A stretch of 64,000 bases of DNA from Vannielia litorea. GTDB lineage: Bacteria; Pseudomonadota; Alphaproteobacteria; Rhodobacterales; Rhodobacteraceae. Positions 53,077 through 61,833 of the stretch are shown here, in pieces; positions within the stretch are counted from its first letter, which is position 1, and each line of letters starts with the position of its first letter. A model generated the notes under the pieces. It was given only the letters and a program-made list of their open reading frames with translations. It was not told where the DNA came from and did not search any database. The DNA is taken from assembly GCF_019801175.1 (NCBI RefSeq), contig NZ_JAHVJR010000001.1, positions 434,001-498,000 of the forward strand, written 5' to 3'. A program made the position numbers and the translations under genes.

Positions 53077-53113
53077 TCTGTCTTAGCGCAGGTTTGAAAA
53101 ACGGACGATTTGA

Positions 53114-54535
53114 ATGGACATAACCCCCGTGATCCTCTGTGGCGGTTCGGGAACCCGCCTCTGGCCCCTGTCGCGGAAATCCTATCCCAAGCAGTTCTCC
53201 AGGATCGTAGGGTCTCGGACCCTGTTTCAACGCTCGGCGGAGCGCACATCCGGCGCGGGGTTTGCCGCCCCCATCGTCGTGACTGCCTCCGACTTTCGCT
53301 TCATCGTCACCGAGCAACTCGCAGAAGCCGGTATCGATCCGGGTGCGATCCTCATTGAGCCGGAGGGGCGCAACACGGCGCCTGCCGTGCTGGCCGCGAC
53401 CTTCCATGCGCTGACGGACAACCCGGACGCTATCCTGCTCGTCGCCCCTTCTGACCACCTGATCCCCGACACGGATGCCTTCAAAGCCGCGGTTCGGGCT
53501 GGCTTGGCTGCAGCCGAAGAGGGCCGGATCGTAACCTTCGGCATCACGCCGACACATCCGGAAACCGCCTACGGCTACCTCGAACTGCCCGAAGCCCCGA
53601 ATGGCAAGACCAAACCATATCCGTTGACTCGGTTCGTCGAAAAGCCGGACCAGAAAACCGCGGAGCGGTTGCTGGCAGATGGCACCTATCTATGGAACGC
53701 CGGAATCTTTCTGGCCCGCGCCAAGGACATGCTGGAAGCTTTCGCCACCCATGCACCAGACCTGGTTGAGCCAGTTCGCGAGGCTGTTGCCGAGGGTAGG
53801 CCCGACCTCGGGTTCTTGCGCCTTGATCCCCACGCATGGAGCGGCGCGCAAGACATCTCCATCGACTATGCGGTGATGGAGCGGGCGGACAACCTCACCG
53901 TGGTCCCCTTCACCGGGCATTGGTCGGACCTTGGTGATTGGGATGCCGTCCGGCGAGAGAGCGACGCCGACTTGCGCGGTGTGGTGACCTCCGGAGAAGC
54001 CGTCGCGATTGATTGTGACGATACCCTGCTACGATCCGATAGCGACCGGCTGCAAGTTGTCGGCATCGGTCTGAAGAATATCATGGCGATCGCGATGAAC
54101 GATGCCGTTCTGGTGGCGGATGCCTCCCGTGCGCAGGACGTCAAACTTGCGGTCACCGCGCTGAAGCAAAAGCAGGCCGCTCAGGCCACGCAATTCCCAA
54201 AGGATCATCGCCCTTGGGGGTGGTTTGAGAGCCTCGTGGTGGGCGACCGCTTTCAAGTAAAACGGATACAAGTGCATCCCGGCGCGGCGCTTTCGTTGCA
54301 AAGCCACTTCCACCGTTCGGAACACTGGATCGTGGTGGAGGGCACGGCGCAGGTGACGATCGACAACCAAGTCAAACTCGTGACGGAAAATGAGTCCGTC
54401 TACATCCCGCTGGGGTCGAAACACCGGATGGAGAACCCGGGCAAGGTGCCGATGGTGCTGATCGAAGTGCAGACCGGGACTTATGTGGGCGAGGATGACA
54501 TTGTGCGGTTCGAGGATGTCTACGCGCGGAGCTGA
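53114..54535 (+). CDS. manC: Mannose-1-phosphate guanylyltransferase / mannose-6-phosphate isomerase
   Basis: A 473-residue bifunctional enzyme: nucleotidyltransferase signature PVILCGGSGTRLWPLSRKSY, FVEKPDQKTAERLL, and a C-terminal cupin (HFHRSEHWIVVEGTAQVTID) for the isomerase half. It makes GDP-mannose from fructose-6-phosphate-derived mannose phosphates (with a phosphomannomutase elsewhere), implying a mannose-containing polymer. Its end overlaps the start of yjbH. Confidence 0.95.
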   Translation: MDITPVILCGGSGTRLWPLSRKSYPKQFSRIVGSRTLFQRSAERTSGAGFAAPIVVTASDFRFIVTEQLAEAGIDPGAILIEPEGRNTAPAVLAATFHALTDNPDAILLVAPSDHLIPDTDAFKAAVRAGLAAAEEGRIVTFGITPTHPETAYGYLELPEAPNGKTKPYPLTRFVEKPDQKTAERLLADGTYLWNAGIFLARAKDMLEAFATHAPDLVEPVREAVAEGRPDLGFLRLDPHAWSGAQDISIDYAVMERADNLTVVPFTGHWSDLGDWDAVRRESDADLRGVVTSGEAVAIDCDDTLLRSDSDRLQVVGIGLKNIMAIAMNDAVLVADASRAQDVKLAVTALKQKQAAQATQFPKDHRPWGWFESLVVGDRFQVKRIQVHPGAALSLQSHFHRSEHWIVVEGTAQVTIDNQVKLVTENESVYIPLGSKHRMENPGKVPMVLIEVQTGTYVGEDDIVRFEDVYARS

Positions 54536-56642
54536 TCCCTGTTCTGGCCGCCCCGCGCTGGGCTGGCTCCTCGCAGCGGGTCTCGCCTCGGCCCTTGCGC
54601 CTTCGGCCTCCGCCCAGACCCTCTCGTTCTACGGCACGCCCGGCCTCGTCGACATGCCCACTGCCGAGGCCCTGCCGGATGGCAGCCTTGCCGTGACGAC
54701 GGCAAACTACGGGCCTATCTGGCGGCATACGCTGACCTTCCAGCTCTCACCGCGCGTCTCTGCGTCATTCCGCTATGCCGCCCAGGGCAACGATCCGGGA
54801 CCGGGCATTCCCGAATATGACAGGAGTTTCGACCTCAATATCCTGCTCCGCGAGGAGGATGCTTACTGGCCGGCGATTGCCCTCGGACTAAGGGACTTCG
54901 GCGGCACAGGCATCTACAGCGGCGAATATTTCGTCGGCTCTAAATACGTGACCCCAACACTCCAGCTGACAGGCGGGGTCGGATGGGGCCGCTTTGCGGG
55001 CCGGGGCGGGTTTGGGAACCCGCTGGGCGTTCTGGATGACCGGTTTGAAACGCGCCCCGAACAGGACACGCGCACAGGCGAAATCGGGTTCGACCAGTGG
55101 TTTCGTGGCGACGCCGCCTTTTTCGGGGGCCTCAAGTGGCACGCGACGGAGCGGCTGACGTTGGTGGCCGAATACTCCAGCGACACCTATGCACTGGAGA
55201 CCACTGGCAGGCTGGCGCCGCAGGCCTCTCCCTACAATTTCGGCCTCAATTACCGGTTCAGGAACGGGCTCGATATGGGGGCCTACTATCTCTACGGCAA
55301 CACCGTCGGAGTGCGGTTCTCTTACGTGATCGATCCGGCGCACCCGCGTGCGCCCGGCGGGCAAGAGACGGCACCGCCGAGCCTTTTGCCGCGCTCCACC
55401 GTGGAGGGCCAAAGCTGGAACCTCGGCAGCCCCGAGCGGCAGGTCATCCCGGCCGGCGAGGCTTTGCGCGGCAGGCTCGGGGAGCAGGGGCTGCGGTTGA
55501 TGTCCTATGAGGCCAGCGCTCGTACCGCGCGGGTGCAGATCGAGAACCTGCGCTTTGACGCAACCGCTCAGGCCGTGGGGCGTGCCGCGCGGGTTTTGGC
55601 CAATACGGTTGCTCCCTCGGTCGAGCGCTTCGAGGTCACACTGACTGAAGCGGGCATGCCAATGACGACAGTCACCGTTGAGCGCGCCGACCTTGAGGAG
55701 CAGGAACACGCGCTGGAAGGCGAGTGGCACATGCTGGCGCGCGCGCAGATCACCGATGCCTTTGGAGTTGGCCGCTTGGGCGCGGTCGCGGGGGCCTATC
55801 CGCGCTTGTCATGGGGGCTTTCTCCCTATGCGGCGGTGTCACTCTTCGATCCTGACGATCCGCTGCGCTACGAACTGGGTATCCAGCTCAACGCGGCGTG
55901 GGAGCCGCGCCCGGGGCTCATCTTCTCGGGCCAGATCCGCAAGCCGCTCACCAGCACCATCGACGATGCCACCCGCCGATCTGACAGCGTGCTGCCCCAT
56001 GTGCGCTCCGATGCCGTGCTCTATGCACAGCAATCCGACCTACAGATCAGCCACCTGACGGCCGAATATTTCTTCCGCCCGCTTGAGGACATGTTCGGCC
56101 GCGTGACCCTTGGTTACCTCGAGCCGATGTTCGGCGGGGTCTCGGCCGAGCTGCTCTGGTACCCGCTCAACAGCCGTCTCGCGCTGGGGGCGGAGCTGAA
56201 TTACGCGGTGCAGCGGGACTTCGACCAGCTCTTCGGCTTTCAGGATTACACGGTCTGGACCGGCCATGCCTCGGCCTACTACGACCTCGGAAGCGGCTAT
56301 CATGGCCAGCTCGATGTAGGCCGCTATCTGGCGGGCGATTGGGGCGCGACCCTTACGCTGGATCGCCGGTTCAAGAACGGCCTGAAGGTCGGGGCCTTTG
56401 CGACGTTCACCGATGTTTCCTTCGATGATTTCGGAGAGGGTTCTTTCGACAAGGGCATCTTCGTCGAACTGCCGCTCTCTTGGGTCACCGGGCAGCCGTC
56501 ACGGGCCAAGCTCAGCCAGACGGTCCGCCCGGTTTTGCGCGACGGTGGCGCCCGGTTGGGCGTGCGCAACCGGCTCTACGGCGTGGTGGAGCCGTTTCGT
56601 GGGCGGGAGATTACCAACAGCTGGGGCAAGTTCCTGCGATGA
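54516..56642 (+). CDS. yjbH: YjbH-type outer-membrane exopolysaccharide protein
   Basis: A protein of about 708 residues with a signal peptide ending ASALAPSASAQ, then TLSFYGTPGLVDMPTAEALPDGSLAVTT, the family opening, and a beta-rich body typical of an outer-membrane barrel. YjbH (GfcD) proteins belong to capsule/EPS loci. The start is uncertain: the chosen ATG lies inside manC, and further in-frame ATGs at 54483 and 54495 are open. The stop overlaps the yjbF-like start (ATGA). Confidence 0.88.
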   Translation: MSTRGADPCSGRPALGWLLAAGLASALAPSASAQTLSFYGTPGLVDMPTAEALPDGSLAVTTANYGPIWRHTLTFQLSPRVSASFRYAAQGNDPGPGIPEYDRSFDLNILLREEDAYWPAIALGLRDFGGTGIYSGEYFVGSKYVTPTLQLTGGVGWGRFAGRGGFGNPLGVLDDRFETRPEQDTRTGEIGFDQWFRGDAAFFGGLKWHATERLTLVAEYSSDTYALETTGRLAPQASPYNFGLNYRFRNGLDMGAYYLYGNTVGVRFSYVIDPAHPRAPGGQETAPPSLLPRSTVEGQSWNLGSPERQVIPAGEALRGRLGEQGLRLMSYEASARTARVQIENLRFDATAQAVGRAARVLANTVAPSVERFEVTLTEAGMPMTTVTVERADLEEQEHALEGEWHMLARAQITDAFGVGRLGAVAGAYPRLSWGLSPYAAVSLFDPDDPLRYELGIQLNAAWEPRPGLIFSGQIRKPLTSTIDDATRRSDSVLPHVRSDAVLYAQQSDLQISHLTAEYFFRPLEDMFGRVTLGYLEPMFGGVSAELLWYPLNSRLALGAELNYAVQRDFDQLFGFQDYTVWTGHASAYYDLGSGYHGQLDVGRYLAGDWGATLTLDRRFKNGLKVGAFATFTDVSFDDFGEGSFDKGIFVELPLSWVTGQPSRAKLSQTVRPVLRDGGARLGVRNRLYGVVEPFRGREITNSWGKFLR

Positions 56643-57310
56643 CCGAGGCGAGGCACATAGGGGCAGTGGTTCGATGGCTCCTGCCCCTCGCAAGCTGCGT
56701 AACGCTGGCCGCCTGTGGCGGGCTTGGGGTTGGGTCCGAGGGCCCGCCGACGCCCAACCAGACGCGCGCGCAGGCCACGGCCCGCTACGCCCAACTGCTC
56801 CGGTCCGGCACCCCTGCGCTCCAGATTGCAGTGGAGAAGGACCAAACCGCCACCATCGCCCTGCGTGAGGTCATCCGGGATGGGGTGGAGAGTTTTGTGA
56901 GCAGCGATGGTGTCGTCCTCAAGACCCGCCGCGGCCTCTTGGTCGGCACCGCTGGGCTCGGGGCCGACATGGCTGGTTCGGACGTGTCACAAAGCCTGGC
57001 CTTGGTGGCCCGGCGCAGCAGCGGCACAGCCGAGCGGTTTCATACCTTTCTGAACGGCGAGAACGAGGCGGTCACCCGCAGCTACGTGTGCGTCGTCGCC
57101 CTGCGGGGCAGGCGGAGCATTCAGGTCGGCACTCGTGCCGGAGCGCTCACGCAGGTGGCGACCACGCTGGTGGAGGAAGACTGCCGCAGCCTCGATCAGA
57201 GTTTCACCAACCTCTACTGGCTCAGCGCCGGTTCGGGGGAGGTGCTGCAATCCCGCCAATGGGCGGGCGACCTGACTGGGCCGCTGGTGATGCGCCGGGT
57301 GATCGAATGA
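56639..57310 (+). CDS. yjbF: YjbF-type lipoprotein
   Basis: A 223-residue lipoprotein: signal with lipobox (LPLASCVTLAAC), then NQTRAQATARYAQLLRSGTPALQIAVEKD and a YjbF/GfcB-like beta domain. Members work with YjbH in export or anchoring of exopolysaccharide at the outer membrane. The ATG overlaps the yjbH TGA; it is followed after 30 bp by the Wza-type gene. Confidence 0.88.
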   Translation: MTEARHIGAVVRWLLPLASCVTLAACGGLGVGSEGPPTPNQTRAQATARYAQLLRSGTPALQIAVEKDQTATIALREVIRDGVESFVSSDGVVLKTRRGLLVGTAGLGADMAGSDVSQSLALVARRSSGTAERFHTFLNGENEAVTRSYVCVVALRGRRSIQVGTRAGALTQVATTLVEEDCRSLDQSFTNLYWLSAGSGEVLQSRQWAGDLTGPLVMRRVIE

Positions 57311-57340
57311 GTGGTGAGAAAAACCGAGGGACGGGGACAC

Positions 57341-58702
57341 ATGCGTAAAATCGGACTGCTCTGCCTGATCGCGGCCCTCGCGGGTTGCGGCACGGCCTAC
57401 CAGAGCCCCAAGGTGCACGATGGCGTGGCCGATGGCACCCGCGTGCGGGTCGTGCCGGTCACGGCCGAAACCACTCTGCTCGCCAACCGCTCGCGCTACC
57501 GGCCAAAGGCCCTTCCGGCGATCTTTTCGACCGGGGCAGGCACGGGCGGCGGGCTGCGCACAGGCGGCCCGGTGCCGGAGCCGGTGATCGACCGTGCGAG
57601 CAGGCCCGGCACGCTCGAAACACGCCTGCCGCCGCAAGCCAACCCCGGCCCCTACACGATCGGCGTGGGCGACGTGGTGCTGCTGGCCACGCCGCGGGCG
57701 GGCGATACTGTGGAGGAACTAACCGGGCTTCTCGCCGCCCAGAACGCACGGCAGGGCTACACCGTGCAGGATGACGGCTCCATCAACATTCCCGGCGTCG
57801 CGCGTGTCCGCATTGCGGGGATGACGGTCGAGAGCGCTGAGGATGCGCTTTTTCAACGGTTGGTCGAAGCCCAGATCGACCCGACCTTCTCGCTCGAAAT
57901 CGCCGAGTTCAACTCGCAGAAGGTCTCGGTGGGGGGCGCTGTCTCCAACCCCGGCGTGGCGCCGATCCGGCTGACCCCGCTCTATCTTGATCAGGCGCTC
58001 GCCACGGCGGGTGGCATCTCTGCCGCCGATCAGGATTACACCTCGATCCGCATCTACCGCGACGGGGCGCTCTATCAGATTCCGCTCAAGGAGTTCTACG
58101 CCCGCTCCGGCCTGAAGCGGGTGCGGCTGGTCGATGGTGACTCGGTATTTGTGGATACCGAATACGAGCTGGAGGAGGCCCAAGCCTATTTCGAGCAGCA
58201 GATCACGCTCGCGGGCTTCCGCAGCCAACAACGCCGCGATGCTCTTGCCGAGCTGTCGACCGAAATTGCCATCCGCCGCGACGCACTTAACGAGGCGCGG
58301 CAGAACTACCGGGCTCAGGTAGAGTTCGACGCGGTTGAGCGCGATTACGTGTATTTGACCGGCGAGGTGCAGACACAGGCCCGCTTCCCGCTGCCGCTCG
58401 GGCGGCAAGCGAGCCTTGCCGATGCGCTCTTCGAGGGGGCAGGGGGCATTCCGCTCGAGACCGGCAATGTGCGGGAAATCTACGTGCTGCGCGCCTCGCC
58501 CGACCCGCGCGAATTCGGAGCAGTCACCGCATGGCACCTTGACGGGCGCAATGCGGCCAACTTCACCCTCGCGGCCCGGTTCGAGTTGCGCCCGAATGAT
58601 GTGGTCTTCGTCGCGGAGCAGCCGGTGACCCGCTGGGGCCGCGTCGTGCGCCAGATCACGCCGTCGCTCATCACCACAGGTGCGCGAGCAGCAGGCAACT
58701 GA
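57341..58702 (+). CDS. Polysaccharide export outer-membrane lipoprotein (Wza/KpsD type)
   Basis: A 453-residue lipoprotein (MRKIGLLCLIAALAGC lipobox) with a Poly_export domain (PYTIGVGDVVLLATP), two SLBB domains (QKVSVGGAVSNPGVAPI and YVYLTGEVQTQARFPLP) and a C-terminal helix region for the outer membrane. It forms the export channel that meets the Wzz/BY-kinase. GGGGAC precedes the ATG at 57341. Last gene of the plus-strand EPS run. Confidence 0.93.
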   Translation: MRKIGLLCLIAALAGCGTAYQSPKVHDGVADGTRVRVVPVTAETTLLANRSRYRPKALPAIFSTGAGTGGGLRTGGPVPEPVIDRASRPGTLETRLPPQANPGPYTIGVGDVVLLATPRAGDTVEELTGLLAAQNARQGYTVQDDGSINIPGVARVRIAGMTVESAEDALFQRLVEAQIDPTFSLEIAEFNSQKVSVGGAVSNPGVAPIRLTPLYLDQALATAGGISAADQDYTSIRIYRDGALYQIPLKEFYARSGLKRVRLVDGDSVFVDTEYELEEAQAYFEQQITLAGFRSQQRRDALAELSTEIAIRRDALNEARQNYRAQVEFDAVERDYVYLTGEVQTQARFPLPLGRQASLADALFEGAGGIPLETGNVREIYVLRASPDPREFGAVTAWHLDGRNAANFTLAARFELRPNDVVFVAEQPVTRWGRVVRQITPSLITTGARAAGN

Positions 58703-58730
58703 CGGTGTTACTAGATAAGTAGAGGGGGAG

Positions 58731-58814
58731 TGGTGGGCGACCCTGGAATCGAACCAGGCATGGGTCTCCCCGGCGGAGTTACAGTCCGCTGCCGCACCTT
58801 GCAGCTCGTCGCCC
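58731..58814 (-). tRNA. tyrT: tRNA-Tyr (GTA)
   Basis: Class II tRNA on the minus strand. Acceptor arms GGGCGAC and GTCGCCC pair and CCA is encoded (58731-58733). The anticodon stem GCGGA/TCCGC encloses CTGTAAC with anticodon GTA, a long variable arm follows, and the T-arm is CCTGG-TTCGATT-CCAGG. Located between the EPS run and rlmB, on the opposite strand. Confidence 0.96.
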
Positions 58815-58922
58815 GACGCCGGAGCGGAATACAAAGCCCGCCCACCCCCGTCAAGGCGAAAAACCTTGCGATTTTCTTGCGTCGCGACCATGCAGGGGCG
58901 CGGCAAGCGGAGGCGATGTAGC

Positions 58923-59714
58923 GTGGCAAAGAAACCGAGCTGGGTGGTAGACAAAGAGCGCGCCAAAAGGGCGAGCGCGGCAGAGACGGTGTGGCTCTTC
59001 GGGCTGCATGCGGTGCGCGATGCGCTGGCCAATCCCGTGCGGGAGAAGCTGCGCCTCGTGCTGACCCGCAACGCCGCCGACCGGCTAGGGGAGGCTTGCT
59101 GGCAAGGCGCCGGGATCGAGCCTGAAATCGCCGATCCTCGCAAGTTTCCGGTGCCGCTCGATCCGGGCTCGGTGCATCAGGGCGCGGCGCTAGAGGTCAA
59201 GCCGCTGGACTGGGGCAGCGTCGAGAGCCGGTGCATCGCAGGTGAGGGCCGGCCCCTCGTTGTGCTGCTCGATCGCGTGACCGACCCGCACAACGTGGGC
59301 GCCATCCTGCGCTCGGCCGAGGTGTTCGGTGCCCGCGCCGTGGTGGCACCTGCCCGCCATTCGGCCCCCGAAACCGGCGCCTTGGCCAAAACCGCCTCCG
59401 GCGCTCTGGAGCGGCAACCATACCTGCGGGTGCGCAACCTTGCCGACGCGATGGAGGAGCTGAAGAGCGCGGGGTTTACCCTGCTTGGCCTCGCAGGTGA
59501 GGCAGATGCCGTTCTGGACCCCGTATTGGAGAGCCTGCCCGAAGGCGCGGCCATCGGTCTTGTGCTCGGGGCCGAAGGGCCGGGCCTGCGGGAGCGCACG
59601 CGCGAGACCTGCGACCATTTGGTGAAAATTCCCTTCGCCGGGACCTTCGGTTCGCTCAACGTGTCCAACGCCGCGGCCGTCTCGCTCTACGCCTCTGCGC
59701 GAAAGTTTTCATAA
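58923..59714 (+). CDS. rlmB: 23S rRNA 2'-O-methyltransferase RlmB
   Basis: A 263-residue SpoU-family methyltransferase: substrate-binding N-domain (VWLFGLHAVRDALANP) and knotted catalytic domain with LDRVTDPHNVGAILRSAEVFGA, LVLGAEGPGLR and GSLNVSNAAAVSLY. It methylates G2251 of 23S rRNA in the peptidyl-transferase loop. The start is taken as GTG at 58923 (VAKKPSWVVDKE); an ATG at 58890 is possible but adds an arginine-rich stretch that runs toward the tRNA. Confidence 0.93.
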   Translation: MAKKPSWVVDKERAKRASAAETVWLFGLHAVRDALANPVREKLRLVLTRNAADRLGEACWQGAGIEPEIADPRKFPVPLDPGSVHQGAALEVKPLDWGSVESRCIAGEGRPLVVLLDRVTDPHNVGAILRSAEVFGARAVVAPARHSAPETGALAKTASGALERQPYLRVRNLADAMEELKSAGFTLLGLAGEADAVLDPVLESLPEGAAIGLVLGAEGPGLRERTRETCDHLVKIPFAGTFGSLNVSNAAAVSLYASARKFS

Positions 59715-59790
59715 GTTCACCTTTGCGCGAAGGGGCTGGCCAAGGCGCAGGCCGCGGCTCCATCCTTTGGCCCAGCCAAGGAGGACACCC

Positions 59791-60234
59791 ATGCTCACCC
59801 GCCGCCTCATGCTCGCCGTCGGCCTTGCCGCTCTCGCCATGCCTGCCATGGCCGAGGAGCCGCCGATCTTTGCCACCAACCGCCTCGCCATTCAGGGTTA
59901 CGACCCCGTTGCCTATTTCAACGAGGGCAAGCCGGTAGAAGGGAGCGAGGCGCACCAACTGATGTGGATGGGGGCCACGTGGCGATTCTCCAGCGCGGCC
60001 AATCGTGAGGCTTTCGAGCGCAACCCACAGCGCTTCGCCCCGCAATACGGCGGATATTGTGCCTATGCGGCCTCCCAGGGCTATGTCGCCCCTACCGACC
60101 CGTCCGCCTTTACCGTGCACGACGGAAAGCTCTATCTGAACTACTCGCGCCGTGTGCGCGGCATCTGGGAGCAGGATATCCCCGGCCACATATCTTCCGC
60201 CGATGCGAACTGGCCCAAACCTCTGAAAAACTGA
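59791..60234 (+). CDS. Secreted YHS-domain protein
   Basis: A 147-residue protein with a signal peptide (MLTRRLMLAVGLAALAMPAMA) and a YHS-like domain: NRLAIQGYDPVAYFNEGKPV, FSSAANREAFERNPQRFAPQYGGYCAYA. YHS domains often bind metal; here the GGYCAYA Cys may take part. AAGGAGGAC precedes the ATG. Downstream is a 229-bp gap with a candidate small RNA. Confidence 0.88.
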   Translation: MLTRRLMLAVGLAALAMPAMAEEPPIFATNRLAIQGYDPVAYFNEGKPVEGSEAHQLMWMGATWRFSSAANREAFERNPQRFAPQYGGYCAYAASQGYVAPTDPSAFTVHDGKLYLNYSRRVRGIWEQDIPGHISSADANWPKPLKN

Positions 60235-60319
60235 GGTTTCGCGACAAGTGAGGGGCAGGAAAGTCTTTTTCACCTTTGCCCGCTCGCGTTAACCTCGTGT
60301 TCACAGGTTTATTACATCC

Positions 60320-60445
60320 TCTTGGAAAGTGTTTCCTCGTGACTACCTCGAAGAGCATGAGCGCTGGTTCGGAACACCAGCGTTTCACTTCACTGTCCCT
60401 CGTTCCGCGACTTGCGCTCGGGCCTCATGGTCCGGGCGCTTTTTT
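60320..60445 (+). ncRNA. Candidate small RNA or attenuated leader
   Basis: Three hairpins follow each other in a gene-free gap: GGAAA/TTTCC (60324-60336), CGCTGGT/ACCAGCG (60362-60382), and an 11-bp GC-rich stem (60414-60439) with two wobbles ending in TTTTTT. An unpaired C/U-rich stretch lies before the terminator. The 5' end is a guess; no clear promoter was seen. Confidence 0.4.
60414..60445 (+). terminator. Strong Rho-independent terminator
   Basis: GCGCTCGGGCC (60414-60424) and GGTCCGGGCGC (60429-60439) pair over 11 positions with a four-base loop, followed by TTTTTT. It ends just 18 bp before the CoA-binding gene start, so it ends either a small RNA or readthrough from the YHS gene. 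Confidence 0.88.
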
Positions 60446-60463
60446 ACGCCGGAGGTGCCGCTG

Positions 60464-60931
60464 ATGCGCTACCCAGACGCGCTGCTGCGCCGCATTCTGA
60501 CCGAAACCACGGTGATCGCCTGTGTTGGCGTCTCGATGAACGAGGTGCGCCCGAGCTACTACGTGGCCCGCTACCTTGCGCTCAAGGGCTTTCGGGTGAT
60601 TCCGGTAAACCCCGGCCACGCGGGCAAAACGCTCTTCGGCGAAACAATCATGCCCGACCTTGCCTCGATCGATGCGCCGGTGGACATGGTCGATATCTTC
60701 CGCCGCTCCGATCATGTGCCGCCCATCGTGGAGGAGGCGCTCACCGCTTTTCCCGCGCTCAAGACGGTGTGGATGCAGATCGGTGTCGAAAACGCCGAAG
60801 CCGCCGCGATGGCCGAGGCGCGCGGGGTGACAGTGATCCAGAACCTCTGCCCCAAGATGGAGTATCAGAGGCTCTTCGGCGAACTGAGGATGGGCGGGAT
60901 CAACACCGGGGTGATTTCTTCGAAACTCTAG
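60464..60931 (+). CDS. CoA-binding domain protein
   Basis: A 155-residue single Rossmann-domain protein of the CoA-binding (succinyl-CoA synthetase alpha-like) family: IACVGVSMNEVRPSYYVARYLALKGFRVIPVNPGHAGKTLFGE and VDMVDIFRRSDHVPPIVEEAL. Function of stand-alone members is unclear. GGAGG lies eight bases before the ATG at 60464. The open frame upstream runs through the terminator and small-RNA region, so the longer start is rejected. Confidence 0.87.
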   Translation: MRYPDALLRRILTETTVIACVGVSMNEVRPSYYVARYLALKGFRVIPVNPGHAGKTLFGETIMPDLASIDAPVDMVDIFRRSDHVPPIVEEALTAFPALKTVWMQIGVENAEAAAMAEARGVTVIQNLCPKMEYQRLFGELRMGGINTGVISSKL

Positions 60932-60983
60932 ACCTTTCCGCGCCGCTGTTGCATATCAGGCGAGACCAAGAGGAGCCGAGCCG

Positions 60984-61367
60984 ATGGGTATCATGAACAC
61001 TCTCCTGCGTGCCGTCACATGGTGGAACGGCTCTACGCTCGGCACCCAGCTGTTCACCTGGCGCAAGGGCACCAAGGTGGGCGAGGATGAAGAGGGCAAC
61101 ATCTTCTACCGCAACGCCGACGACACCCGGCGGTGGGTGATTTTCAAGGGCGAGGTCGAGGCTTCGCGTATCAGCCCCGACTGGCATGGTTGGCTGCACA
61201 AGACCTTCAAGGAGCCGCCGACCGACCGGCCGCTGACCCACAAGCCGTGGGAAAAACCGCACCACGAAAACCTCACCGGCACACCGCTGGCCTATGCGCC
61301 CGCCGGGTCGATCCGCCGTGCCCAGCCGGTGGAACGGCAGGATTACGAGGCCTGGAGCCCTGAGTAA
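60984..61367 (+). CDS. NDUFA12-like NADH:ubiquinone oxidoreductase subunit
   Basis: A 127-residue homologue of the mitochondrial complex I accessory subunit NDUFA12 (B17.2): TWWNGSTLGTQLFTWRKGTKVGEDEEGNIFYRN, RRWVIFKGEVEASRISPDWHGWLHKT. Such supernumerary subunits are kept in Alphaproteobacteria. The order NDUFA12-mlaD-DUF2155-aat-accC looks typical of the group. AGAGGAG lies before the ATG. Confidence 0.93.
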   Translation: MGIMNTLLRAVTWWNGSTLGTQLFTWRKGTKVGEDEEGNIFYRNADDTRRWVIFKGEVEASRISPDWHGWLHKTFKEPPTDRPLTHKPWEKPHHENLTGTPLAYAPAGSIRRAQPVERQDYEAWSPE

Positions 61368-61383
61368 GGGGCCGGAGGGGGCA

Positions 61384-61833
61384 ATGTCAGAAACCAAGAC
61401 CGAAGCGCTGGTTGGGGCCGGTGTGCTCGTCGCAGCGGCAGGCTTCCTGTGGTACGCCGCCGGGGTGACCGATGCGGGTGGATCTGGTGGCGCGAGCTAT
61501 CCACTGCAGGCAAGCTTTCGTTCTGCCGAGGGCATCTCGGTGGGCACCGATGTGCGGCTTGCGGGAGTGAAGATCGGCTCGGTGAGGGCGCTGGAACTGA
61601 ACGCCCAGAGCTTCCGCGCGGAGGCGACTTTTGCGATCTCCGAAGGCATCGAATTGCCGGAAGACAGCTCCGCAGCAATCTCTTCCGAGGGGCTGCTGGG
61701 GGGCAATTTCATCGAGATCGTTCCTGGCGGATCGCCCTTCAACCTCGAGGAGGGCGGCGAGATTCTAGATACCCAGGGCGCGGTGAGCCTGATTGGCTTG
61801 CTCACCAAGTTTGTGGCCGGGTCGGACGAATGA
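61384..61833 (+). CDS. mlaD: MlaD, outer-membrane lipid asymmetry MCE protein
   Basis: A 149-residue single MCE-domain protein with an N-terminal anchor (ALVGAGVLVAAAGFLWYAAG) and SYPLQASFRSAEGISVGTDVRLAGVKIGSV. It holds phospholipid in the periplasm as part of the Mla retrograde transport system; the other mla genes are not adjacent. The stop overlaps the DUF2155 ATG, coupling the two. Confidence 0.93.
   Translation: MSETKTEALVGAGVLVAAAGFLWYAAGVTDAGGSGGASYPLQASFRSAEGISVGTDVRLAGVKIGSVRALELNAQSFRAEATFAISEGIELPEDSSAAISSEGLLGGNFIEIVPGGSPFNLEEGGEILDTQGAVSLIGLLTKFVAGSDE

Noticed and set aside
60329..60463. N-terminal extension of the CoA-binding protein
   Set aside because: The frame is open but crosses a strong terminator and two hairpins, while a good ribosome site stands before the ATG at 60464.
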